From Paludibacteraceae bacterium (GTDB lineage Bacteria; Bacteroidota; Bacteroidia; Bacteroidales; Paludibacteraceae), in assembly GCA_028694915.1 (NCBI GenBank), contig JAQVJY010000004.1:80859-144858 (forward strand): 64,000 nt of DNA, written 5' to 3'. Positions 44,801 to 51,476 of this stretch are shown here, in pieces; positions within the stretch are counted from its first letter, which is position 1; each line of letters starts with the position of its first letter. The position numbers were made by a program, and so were the translations under genes. The notes under the pieces are model-generated. The model did not search any database. It saw only the letters and a program-made list of their open reading frames with translations, and was not told the origin of the DNA.

Positions 44801-46352
44801 GCGTCATTCTATTCCGGGTATCACACTTATTTCACCGCCACCGCATCACGACATCTACTCCATTGAAGATTTGTCACAACTTATTTTTGATTTACGCAAC
44901 GTCAATCCCGAAGCATCTATCAGTGTAAAATTAGTGTCTGGAAACGGTATTGGAACGATAGCCGCAGGTGTTGTAAAAGCGAAAGCCGATCGATTGGTAA
45001 TTAGTGGTTACGATGGCGGTACGGGGGCGAGCCCAATCAGTTCTACACGCCACGCAGGCATGCCACTCGAAATAGGATTAGCCGAAGTACAACAAACGTT
45101 GATGCTAAATAATTTACGCCGGAAAGTACATTTACAAGCCGACGGTCAGCTCAAAACGGGGTACGACTTAATAGTGGCTGCACTTTTGGGTGCTGAAGAA
45201 TTTGCCTTTGGCACATCTCTTCTCATTGCCTTGGGCTGTTGTATGGATCGCAAATGTCACGCCAACACCTGTCCCGTAGGCATTGCTACACAGGACGAGG
45301 CTTTGCGCTGTAAATTTACAGGAAAACCAGAACATATTGAAAATTATCTACGCTTTTTAGCCGAAGAAGTACGTGGATATTTGGCTCAATTGGGGCATAA
45401 ATCGATGAGCGAAATTATTGGTCGCACCGATTATCTAACGCAAAAAACGTTAACTACGGAAAATTACGCTGGCATAAAACTCGATCGTCTGTTTTATCAA
45501 GTCAATAATGATTCTCCTCGTTTGTGCGACGGCTCCAAACCAGATTCTTTACCAAGTACGAGCAAAGATTTTGTGTTCATAGCCAATGCTGCCAATGCCA
45601 TCGATAAGAAAGAACCTGTAACATTGGCTGGCACGATTAAAAATACTGACCGATCAGTAGGCTGTATGTTATCGGGTGTTATTGCTAAAAAATATGGCAA
45701 TGCAGGACTTCCTAACGACACCATCACTATTTCGTTACAAGGCTCTGCCGGTCAAAGTTTTGGCGCATTTTTAGCGCGTGGCATCACGTTACGACTAGAA
45801 GGAGATGCTAATGATTACGTCGGCAAAGGACTTTCGGGAGGAAAAATCAGTTTAATCACGCCTAAAAACGTAGCATACGCTCCCGAAGAAAACACCATTG
45901 CAGGTAATACCTTACTTTACGGCGCCACCGAAGGTGAAGTGTACATCAATGGCCGTGTGGGCGAACGTTTTGCCGTACGTAACAGCGGCGCTATAGCTGT
46001 GGTAGAAGGTGTATGCGATCACTGCTGCGAATATATGACTGGCGGACGTGTCGTAGTGCTTGGCCGTGTAGGACGTAACTTTGCCGCTGGCATGAGCGGC
46101 GGTATTGCCTACGTATGGAATCCTAACGAAGATTTTGACTATTTCTGTAATATGGAAATGGTGGAACTGGCGTTGCTCAACAAAACTGATAACGAAGAAG
46201 TTCACAAACTCGTGATGCAACACTACAAAGCAACTGAAAGTCCGTTGGCGGCACGCATGTTGGCCAACTGGGACAAAATTGCAGCACAATTTATCAAAGT
46301 GCTACCCATCGAATACAAGAAAATTCTCGATTTAGAAAAGAATGTACGATAA
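41856..46352 (+). CDS. gltB: Glutamate synthase large subunit
   Basis: GltB makes glutamate from glutamine and 2-oxoglutarate. The 1498-residue length is typical. The N-terminal amidotransferase starts after a short propeptide, with the nucleophile Cys29 in NEHDACGVGF. The FMN-binding synthase domain shows GRFGVNAEYL, KPGEGGQLPG and SGYDGGTGASP. The 3Fe-4S cluster cysteines are in CCMDRKCHANTCPVG. The C-terminal beta-helix (GXXG repeats: SGGKISL, TGGRVVVLGRVG) is complete. ATG at 41856 or 41862 are both possible. The small subunit gltD is not adjacent, which is unusual; electron supply must come from a gene elsewhere or another donor. Confidence 0.96.
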   Translation: MHMATSDKNRQGYPLAQGLYNPKNEHDACGVGFVVNISGDKSHDIIENGLNVLANMQHRGAEGADKKSGDGAGIMTQISHEFILLQGIPVPERGKYGTGLVFVPKDKALQTACLELIRRHVTQEGLTLMPIRDVPVNSHVLGEAALAVEPAIKQLFITGDSGDSLELRLFRIRKRIEQEVLKLYNSPRTCYIVSLSSKRIVYKGMLTSTQLRDYFTDLTNPYYTSALALVHSRFSTNTFPTWDMAQPFRFLGHNGEINTIDGNRTWVSACENVFNLEKAGNIHELSPIIQPNMSDSASLDNTLEFFVMAGMSLPRALAMLLPESFNSKNPISPELRGFYEYHSMFKEPWDGPAALLFCDGRYIGGMLDRNGLRPARYLITTDNMMIVASETGVLEIPAERVREKGRFKPGKILIIDTEAGTFRNDAEIKAELANEHPYTEWLNKSRVTLSNITSGRKITNAIDELYPKLRAFGYTQEDIDRVILPMVINSNEPIGSMGDDTPLAVFSQKPQRLFNYFRQRFAQVTNPPIDPLREEAVMSLTGYIGSVNSNLLMPSEGDCKVVRLPNPLLTNRDLDILYHLEYKGFKTNSLDITFDVELGERGLEERLKSLCKEAEKAVDNGCNYIILSDRKIDAKKAPIPSLLAVSAIHHYLIQCDKRVQTALIVESAEPREVEHFALLIGFGASAVCPYMAFAVIDDLVTNKKVQLDYDTAEKHYIKALDKGLLKIMSKSGISTLRSYRAAQMFESIGLSSELLGAYFKGITSPIEGITLKELAKNTITALKLGFPDEPHQVNSDSELGDWGNLIYRKGGEIHAWSPRTVSLLRKAAVQNNPELYQEFTQHADAPETPIFIRNLTTLTQRTPISIDEVEPAEAIFKRFVAGAMSFGAISKEAHETIAIAMNRLGGKSNTGEGGEDPERYQCESNQNCRRSSIKQVASGRFGVNAEYLVNADEIQIKVAQGAKPGEGGQLPGYKVDELVAKTRHSIPGITLISPPPHHDIYSIEDLSQLIFDLRNVNPEASISVKLVSGNGIGTIAAGVVKAKADRLVISGYDGGTGASPISSTRHAGMPLEIGLAEVQQTLMLNNLRRKVHLQADGQLKTGYDLIVAALLGAEEFAFGTSLLIALGCCMDRKCHANTCPVGIATQDEALRCKFTGKPEHIENYLRFLAEEVRGYLAQLGHKSMSEIIGRTDYLTQKTLTTENYAGIKLDRLFYQVNNDSPRLCDGSKPDSLPSTSKDFVFIANAANAIDKKEPVTLAGTIKNTDRSVGCMLSGVIAKKYGNAGLPNDTITISLQGSAGQSFGAFLARGITLRLEGDANDYVGKGLSGGKISLITPKNVAYAPEENTIAGNTLLYGATEGEVYINGRVGERFAVRNSGAIAVVEGVCDHCCEYMTGGRVVVLGRVGRNFAAGMSGGIAYVWNPNEDFDYFCNMEMVELALLNKTDNEEVHKLVMQHYKATESPLAARMLANWDKIAAQFIKVLPIEYKKILDLEKNVR

Positions 46353-46364
46353 GCAAGCTGGCAC

Positions 46365-46394
46365 AAAAAAGGAGAACTCAAGTTCTCCTTTTTT
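46365..46394. terminator. Bidirectional intrinsic terminator
   Basis: The stem AAAAAAGGAGAAC/GTTCTCCTTTTTT with a TCAA loop lies between the convergent gltB and rimM genes. Confidence 0.88.
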
Positions 46395-46395
46395 A

Positions 46396-46896
46396 TTATA
46401 AATCCAATAAGCCTTCGGGCAATGTCATATGTAAAATTCGCTTATCATGGTCGATATCCGTAATATAGGATTCGCTCACAGGAATAAGCCGTTCGCCTAT
46501 CATAAACAAAGCGTTGGCAGTACTTTCGTCCACACCATCTATTACGCCAAGTACACCATGGGACTGTTCGTGCACACTAAAACCCACAAAATAAGATAAC
46601 GTTGGAGCTTCGGTTGATTGGCCCAACGCCTCACGTTTCACATATACCGATTTACCACTTAACTCCCTCGCATGAGGTTCATCAGTAATGCCATCGAGCA
46701 AAATAAGTGCCGTCGTGTCATTTTTAAAACGATAGGCATTGATAAAAAACGGCACAAAAATAGCATCAATTTCAAAGACAAAATAATCGCACGCATCGAT
46801 ATCAAAATCCTCACTAAACTCAAAGGTTAATTCGCCTTTAATACCGTGGGTTTTACCTGTTTTGCCAACCAAAGCTAATTCTGAAAGTTGTATCAC
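46396..46896 (-). CDS. rimM: Ribosome maturation factor RimM
   Basis: RimM helps 16S rRNA processing and 30S assembly by binding protein S19. The 166-residue length is normal. The N-terminal barrel begins LALVGKTGKTHGIKGEL, and the C-terminal PRC-barrel has YFVGFSVHEQSHGVLGVI and ALFMIGERLIPVSESYI. It is read from its own ATG 46 bases after lgt; the two may be cotranscribed. The stop codon abuts the terminator. Confidence 0.94.
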   Translation of the reverse strand: MIQLSELALVGKTGKTHGIKGELTFEFSEDFDIDACDYFVFEIDAIFVPFFINAYRFKNDTTALILLDGITDEPHARELSGKSVYVKREALGQSTEAPTLSYFVGFSVHEQSHGVLGVIDGVDESTANALFMIGERLIPVSESYITDIDHDKRILHMTLPEGLLDL

Positions 46897-46942
46897 CTGA
46901 ACAAATCTTAAATATGTATACTAAAACTATTGATTACGTTGC

Positions 46943-47839
46943 TTATTTCTTTTTCGGTTCCTCGTGTGGTAACACATATTCCACTTTTCCTTTGCGCAAA
47001 GCACGTACAATTAAATAGACGCCTAAAATCACAAACGGTAAACTTAACCACTGTCCCATATTAAAGGTCATGCCAGCTTCAAAATCTGATTGATCGTTTT
47101 TCAAAATCTCAATCAATTGACGAGCCACGAAAACACCCGTGAAACCAATACCTGACAATAAACCATTATATTTACCAGCATCTTTCTTCCAATAAAGCCA
47201 CATCAACAGAATAAATAATAGAAAATAAGCTCCTGCTTCATAAAGTTGAGTCGGATGACATGGCAACCACTCTGCTTGAGGGCAACATACCGTAGGTGCA
47301 GGGCATTCTACAAATTCATTCACCGAACCACAAAACTGCTCACGACCGCGTAAAAACACAAAACCCCAAGGCAAATTAGTGGGCGTTCCATAAATTTCAG
47401 AATTCATCAAGTTGCCAATACGAATCATACCTGCCACCAATGATGAACCAATAAATAAACGGTCGCCAAGCCACCAAATATTTTGTTTGGTCATATATTT
47501 TGACAACAGCCAACAAGTCAACACCATGGCTAAAGCGCCGCCATGACTAGCTAAACCACCATGCCAAACCATCGGAATTTCCCACAAATTCTCCTTATAA
47601 TAAGCCCAATCGTAGAAAAATACATGTCCTAACCGTGACCCAACGATAACAGCCAACACAATGTAAATAAAAACTTTATCGAGCCAGCTCTCAGGTGCGC
47701 CATCGCGTTTAAAGGTTTTACCAATAATAGAAATACCGATAAAAAAGCCCAAAGCGTACAATAAACCATACCAACGAACTGATAATGAGCCTAAAGAAAA
47801 CAGGATAGGATCTTGATCCCAAATAATGGATAACAACAT
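46943..47839 (-). CDS. lgt: Phosphatidylglycerol:prolipoprotein diacylglyceryl transferase
   Basis: Lgt transfers diacylglycerol to the lipobox cysteine of prolipoproteins in the inner membrane, which is essential for the lipoproteins seen across this window. The 298-residue protein has about seven membrane segments. It shows SVRWYGLLYALGFFIG near residue 20, GSRLGHVFFYD, HGGLASHGG with the catalytic region near 95, the signature GNLMNSEIYG near 143 and HPTQLYEA near 196. The Bacteroidota-type loop contains five cysteines (FCGSVNEFVECPAPTVCC). It lies 106 bases after the CofE-like gene, separated by a hairpin. Confidence 0.96.
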   Translation of the reverse strand: MLLSIIWDQDPILFSLGSLSVRWYGLLYALGFFIGISIIGKTFKRDGAPESWLDKVFIYIVLAVIVGSRLGHVFFYDWAYYKENLWEIPMVWHGGLASHGGALAMVLTCWLLSKYMTKQNIWWLGDRLFIGSSLVAGMIRIGNLMNSEIYGTPTNLPWGFVFLRGREQFCGSVNEFVECPAPTVCCPQAEWLPCHPTQLYEAGAYFLLFILLMWLYWKKDAGKYNGLLSGIGFTGVFVARQLIEILKNDQSDFEAGMTFNMGQWLSLPFVILGVYLIVRALRKGKVEYVLPHEEPKKK

Positions 47840-47880
47840 AAGCGAATAAAATTAAAAACGTAACTAGTTGAGAACAAACA

Positions 47881-47909
47881 ATGATGAAAGCAAAATTTGC
47901 TTTCATCAT
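47881..47909 (-). terminator. Hairpin between the CofE-like gene and lgt
   Basis: ATGATGAAAGCAAA and TTTGCTTTCATCAT form a perfect 14-bp inverted repeat around a single A. It follows the CofE-like gene on the minus strand, but the T run is interrupted. It could be a terminator or an mRNA processing hairpin. Confidence 0.6.
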
Positions 47910-47945
47910 GTTATTTAGCAAAACAAATTGAAAATCAATCTGTTA

Positions 47946-48638
47946 TTATGCTTTACGAACAATGGCCACTGGCGTTTGTTGAGAGTTTTGACCTAGTGGA
48001 TTATCTTTGAACAACGCTTTCAAGAATTTAACGTCCAAATCTTTACTTGATTTGCCCAAAATATCAACATTCAAATCATTGGCATCAAGCACAATCACTT
48101 CATTGCCAAGTTTTTCTTTCAATTTGCGAGCTACTTTATCTGGATTTTTAGGAGCCATCTTCGCATAGCGATTATACGGTGGAATTGTGCAATCGCATGG
48201 TCCATCGATAGCATAAGCACGAGGTCCGCACACTTTGTAAAAAACACCACGAATTCCGAATGGTTTTGTAACCAATGCAGCAGCACAGCCTAATAATAAA
48301 CGTGGAACGCCTACATCTTCCACCGCCAATTGCATGGTATAAGGACTTCCTAGACCAATGCCATAAGGCGATTTATAAACAAACTTCACTAAAAATCTAG
48401 CAAACCAACCCGGTTTGATTTCCGAAATAGGAAATGCACGACCTTGTGTGATGGCTACAACTTTTTCGCTCACAAAGATAATATCGCCAGGTTGGCGTAC
48501 ATCTTTGGTGTATTTATCGAGTACTTCAAATAAATCATCTTCACGCATCACCACATGGGTTTTCACAGGAATACGTAAATAACTAACGCCATCAATTTCG
48601 ATGGCCAATTTTTTCCCTTCGTTTGCTTGAGGTTCCAT
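47946..48638 (-). CDS. F420-0:gamma-glutamyl ligase (CofE)-like protein
   Basis: This 230-residue protein has the ligase-family pattern RQPGDIIFVSEKVVAITQGR near residues 50-69 and a central GIRGVFYKVCGPRAYAIDGPC. CofE adds glutamates to coenzyme F420 in archaea and actinobacteria. Bacteroidota are not known to make F420, and no cof/fbi gene is nearby. This branch probably has a different, uncharacterised substrate, perhaps another glutamylation. It has a promoter at 48682-48689 and ends before a hairpin. Confidence 0.8.
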   Translation of the reverse strand: MEPQANEGKKLAIEIDGVSYLRIPVKTHVVMREDDLFEVLDKYTKDVRQPGDIIFVSEKVVAITQGRAFPISEIKPGWFARFLVKFVYKSPYGIGLGSPYTMQLAVEDVGVPRLLLGCAAALVTKPFGIRGVFYKVCGPRAYAIDGPCDCTIPPYNRYAKMAPKNPDKVARKLKEKLGNEVIVLDANDLNVDILGKSSKDLDVKFLKALFKDNPLGQNSQQTPVAIVRKA

Positions 48639-48681
48639 TTTAATAAAAAATATAAAGGTTTATTACCTAAAAAATATGTGA

Positions 48682-48689
48682 CAAAGATA
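48682..48689 (-). promoter_or_regulatory. Promoter -7 element for the CofE-like gene
   Basis: TATCTTTG on the minus strand lies 44 bases before the ATG at 48638. Confidence 0.6.
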
Positions 48690-48739
48690 ACGATTAGTTA
48701 TGAGTTACACACAAAACGCGTTTCTTTTTTTGACAACAC

Positions 48740-49375
48740 CTACAAATAAGGATTATTCACTCGTTCGTTACCAATAGTTGTAGTTGGGCCATGTCCCGAA
48801 TAAACAATTGTTTCATCAGGCAAAACCAATAATTTACGTTGTATGCCTGTTATTAATTCGGCATAATTTCCCTTTGGTAAATCTGTGCGACCAATGCTGC
48901 CAGCAAATAAGACATCGCCTACAAAAATGAGGTTTTCGGCACGACAATAAAAACAAATGCTACCTGGCGAATGGCCTGGTACATGCAGCACTTCCAACTG
49001 TGTTCGACCAAAAGAAATAACATCTCCCTCTTGCAAATAACCACCCAACGGTTGTTCTCTAATGACGCCTTGTATACCAAAGGCTTGAGATTGAGCTATG
49101 AGTTGTCCAATCAAGAACTCATCGGCTTGATGTGCTTCTGGCAATACGCCCAACGTGTGAGCCACCATGTAATTACCAAATGAATGATCGAGATGAAGAT
49201 GTGTATTCAACACGTGTTTCACATGTAACTTTTCAGTAGTCAAATAAAGGGTAAGTCGTTCATCTTCATTAGATGACAAACAACCACAATCGATAATGAC
49301 AGCCTCGCCAGTGTCATCTGATAATACATACGTATTTTCTTGAAAGGGATTAAACTGAAATATTTTGATATCCAT
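48740..49375 (-). CDS. MBL-fold metallohydrolase (glyoxalase II-like)
   Basis: This 211-residue protein has the metallo-beta-lactamase zinc motif THLHLDHSFGN near residues 58-68. Further ligands lie in HVPGHSPGSICFY near 131, FVGDVLFAGSIGRTDLP near 151 and YSGHGPTTTIGNE near 192. It is like short glyoxalase II or hydroxyacylglutathione-hydrolase-type enzymes. The natural substrate is uncertain, as many Bacteroidota lack glutathione. It is the last gene of an operon with rsmG (20-base gap) and the DUF3298 lipoprotein. Confidence 0.9.
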   Translation of the reverse strand: MDIKIFQFNPFQENTYVLSDDTGEAVIIDCGCLSSNEDERLTLYLTTEKLHVKHVLNTHLHLDHSFGNYMVAHTLGVLPEAHQADEFLIGQLIAQSQAFGIQGVIREQPLGGYLQEGDVISFGRTQLEVLHVPGHSPGSICFYCRAENLIFVGDVLFAGSIGRTDLPKGNYAELITGIQRKLLVLPDETIVYSGHGPTTTIGNERVNNPYL

Positions 49376-49395
49376 GAAAGACAGATATTAAGAAA

Positions 49396-50016
49396 TCACA
49401 AAGGCAGATAAACCGCTTTTTTTGTACTAAAAAAATCTTCGGTGAAAAATTCACTGACATCATAGAGTGTTGCCATCTGTCTATAAGGAAACACTTCTGA
49501 CTGCAACTCTCCGCCTTTTAAACAAATAAGTCCATTCGGCAAACCGTTTTTTTGTTCTTTAGCAATGTTTTTCTTCACCAATTTCACTAAATCACCCAAA
49601 GGCATTACAGCACGACTCACCACAAAATCATATTTATCTTTCACTTCTTCCATGCGAGCATGTTGAAACGTGCAATTTTTCAAGCCAATAGCATCGGCTA
49701 TTTCATGCGCCACACGCACTTTTTTACCAATAGAATCGACCAAATGAAAGTGTGTTTCTGGAAAAAGTATGGCCAACGGAATACCCGGAAAACCGCCACC
49801 TGTACCAACATCCACCACAGAAGAACCAGGTTTGAATGCTATAATTTTAGCAATGGCCAAAGAATGCAGCACATGATGTTCGTACAAATTATCAATATCT
49901 TTACGGGAGATGACATTAATCTTGGCATTCCAATCGCGGTAAAAATGATCCAACGAAGCAAACTGCTCCAGTTGCGTTTGAGTAAGCTGAGGAAAATACT
50001 GTTTTATTAACTCCAT
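49396..50016 (-). CDS. rsmG: 16S rRNA (guanine-527-N7)-methyltransferase
   Basis: RsmG methylates N7 of G527 in 16S rRNA with S-adenosylmethionine. The 206-residue length is normal. The SAM-binding motif SVVDVGTGGGFPGIPLAILFP lies near residues 65-85 (key residues GTGGGFPG), preceded by NVISRKDIDNLYEHHVLHSL (key residues SR, HVLHS). It follows the DUF3298 gene by four bases. Loss of this gene gives low-level streptomycin resistance in other bacteria. Confidence 0.95.
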   Translation of the reverse strand: MELIKQYFPQLTQTQLEQFASLDHFYRDWNAKINVISRKDIDNLYEHHVLHSLAIAKIIAFKPGSSVVDVGTGGGFPGIPLAILFPETHFHLVDSIGKKVRVAHEIADAIGLKNCTFQHARMEEVKDKYDFVVSRAVMPLGDLVKLVKKNIAKEQKNGLPNGLICLKGGELQSEVFPYRQMATLYDVSEFFTEDFFSTKKAVYLPL

Positions 50017-50020
50017 AGAA

Positions 50021-50818
50021 CTATTGCTTTGGTGTAAAAAGCTCGTAAACAGCTGTTCCTTTCTTCAATAATGGCAATGCAACTTCTTTAGACACTAACA
50101 AACGAGTGCTACCTACAGCATATGGAGCTATATCATACGGATTAAATTGGTAAAAAATACCATCCTCGGTAATAGCAAAATTACCATTTGGAATGAGTTG
50201 TTGCAACCAAAAATCTTTCAATTTCAAACCGCGTTTAGCTGCGTCAGCTTCCAATAATTGGGTAAAAATAGTCACTAACGAATCGCTATAATTTTCAACA
50301 AAAATATCATCTTCGGTCAACTGGTTACCAGTAGTTACATCGAACGCCCAACACATCGTCGTTTCCAATCCATGAGCTCCGCCGGTAAATAAATAACGAG
50401 TCGCTTCGTAACTCAATAATTTATCAGATTCATATAAAGGAACAGCCGTCAAATGCTCTTGATAGTGGTATAAAATAGGACTACCTTTGATATCTGTTTG
50501 CACCAAATTATATTCTTCGTGACAAGCTGCGATATACGCACCCAATAAACTTTCAGCAGGAACATCAACATATTTTTCAGTAAATAAATCGGTGATTAAT
50601 GTTCGCTGAACATTCTTCAAGGCAATTGTATCGGCACCTTTTGTTGGGAACTCTACCTTAAGTTTCATCTCAAAACAAGAATCTTGAGTCTGCGGACAAG
50701 CTACAACCAAACTATCTTCTAACGAAGTGAACTTAAAGGCTGATTTATCGGTAAAATCACAAGATGCTAGCATACAAATAGTTGCCAATAGAACCAATGA
50801 AATCTTGATCGTTTTCAT
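50021..50818 (-). CDS. DUF3298/RsiV-like lipoprotein
   Basis: This protein of about 265 residues has a lipoprotein signal (MKTIKISLVLLATICMLASCDF, Cys near 20). The body matches the DUF4163/DUF3298 arrangement: YNLVQTDIKGSPILYHYQEHL (key residues near 95), YLFTGGAHGLETTMCWAFDV and a C-terminal AITEDGIFYQFNPYDIAPYAVG. In Bacillus, RsiV of this fold is a lysozyme-binding anti-sigma factor. The Bacteroidota lipoproteins lack the anti-sigma part, and their role is unknown. A frame 12 codons longer overlaps the promoter zone, so ATG at 50818 is preferred. It heads an operon with rsmG. Confidence 0.8.
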   Translation of the reverse strand: MKTIKISLVLLATICMLASCDFTDKSAFKFTSLEDSLVVACPQTQDSCFEMKLKVEFPTKGADTIALKNVQRTLITDLFTEKYVDVPAESLLGAYIAACHEEYNLVQTDIKGSPILYHYQEHLTAVPLYESDKLLSYEATRYLFTGGAHGLETTMCWAFDVTTGNQLTEDDIFVENYSDSLVTIFTQLLEADAAKRGLKLKDFWLQQLIPNGNFAITEDGIFYQFNPYDIAPYAVGSTRLLVSKEVALPLLKKGTAVYELFTPKQ

Positions 50819-50851
50819 AACAAAGAGATTAAAAGTGAATAATTGAGAGTA

Positions 50852-50859
50852 CAAATATA
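50852..50859 (-). promoter_or_regulatory. Promoter -7 element for the DUF3298-rsmG operon
   Basis: TATATTTG on the minus strand lies 34 bases before the ATG. The same octamer also occurs on the plus strand at 50863-50870. Confidence 0.5.
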
Positions 50860-50913
50860 CGTTATATTTGCTAAAAATGATTAATAAATCGCATTAATTT
50901 GAATAGTTTCCAC

Positions 50914-50921
50914 TACTTTTG
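50914..50921 (+). promoter_or_regulatory. Promoter -7 element for the metal cluster
   Basis: TACTTTTG followed by CACCC lies 13 bases before the ATG at 50934, giving a very short leader. Confidence 0.55.
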
Positions 50922-50933
50922 CACCCATAAACA

Positions 50934-51398
50934 ATGAAACGCTTTACGTCACATATTATCAGTTTGGGATTAGCCTACCTTTTTTTGACGGTAGGCTGTG
51001 GCGTCAACGTCACCGAATTCTGCTGTTCCCTCTGTGAAAAGCAAGGCATTCAGATGTTTACATCAAGTAGCTGCGAGGAGGTACACGCGCACCATCATCA
51101 TGACAAACACGCGGGCAAACACTGTTGTGAATATCACCATTCCAACCAGAAAACAATCAAAAGACTGAATTTGGCCTCAAAAGATAAAAAATGCGAACTC
51201 CATCGTCTTAAAGTCGAAGAACCAACTGTTCATGGGCAATTGGTATTAACACATTTCTCTTTTGTGGCGATTGTGTTCATGCAAGAACCGCTTGGCTTAT
51301 CGATAGAAACGACTAAACCTGTCGAATTCATTTCACTCAAAGCCCCACCCGATAGTGGGCGCGATATTCTTACCCGTATTTCAGTTCTTACTATTTAG
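50934..51398 (+). CDS. His/Cys-rich exported protein, HYC_CC_PP-like
   Basis: This 154-residue protein has an N-terminal hydrophobic segment (about 5-22). Metal-ligand-like clusters follow: EFCCSLCEKQ near 28, CEEVHAHHHHDKHAGKHCC near 47 and EYHHS, then KCELH. The C-terminus reads SLKAPPDSGRDILTRI. These features match what I recall of the Bacteroidota HYC_CC_PP family, named for conserved His-Tyr-Cys, Cys-Cys and Pro-Pro elements, usually encoded before a TonB-dependent receptor. It probably binds a soft or divalent metal such as copper or zinc in the envelope. The receptor and an HMA protein follow. Confidence 0.65.
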   Translation: MKRFTSHIISLGLAYLFLTVGCGVNVTEFCCSLCEKQGIQMFTSSSCEEVHAHHHHDKHAGKHCCEYHHSNQKTIKRLNLASKDKKCELHRLKVEEPTVHGQLVLTHFSFVAIVFMQEPLGLSIETTKPVEFISLKAPPDSGRDILTRISVLTI

Positions 51399-51476
51399 TT
51401 TGATATTAGCAATGAGAGCCAAAAACCAGAGCGTTTTAGGCCATATCATCGTGTCTAATATTAAATTAAATAAAAA

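Noticed and set aside
45912..46289. 125-residue minus-strand frame inside gltB
   Set aside because: It is a shadow of the conserved GltB C-terminal domain.
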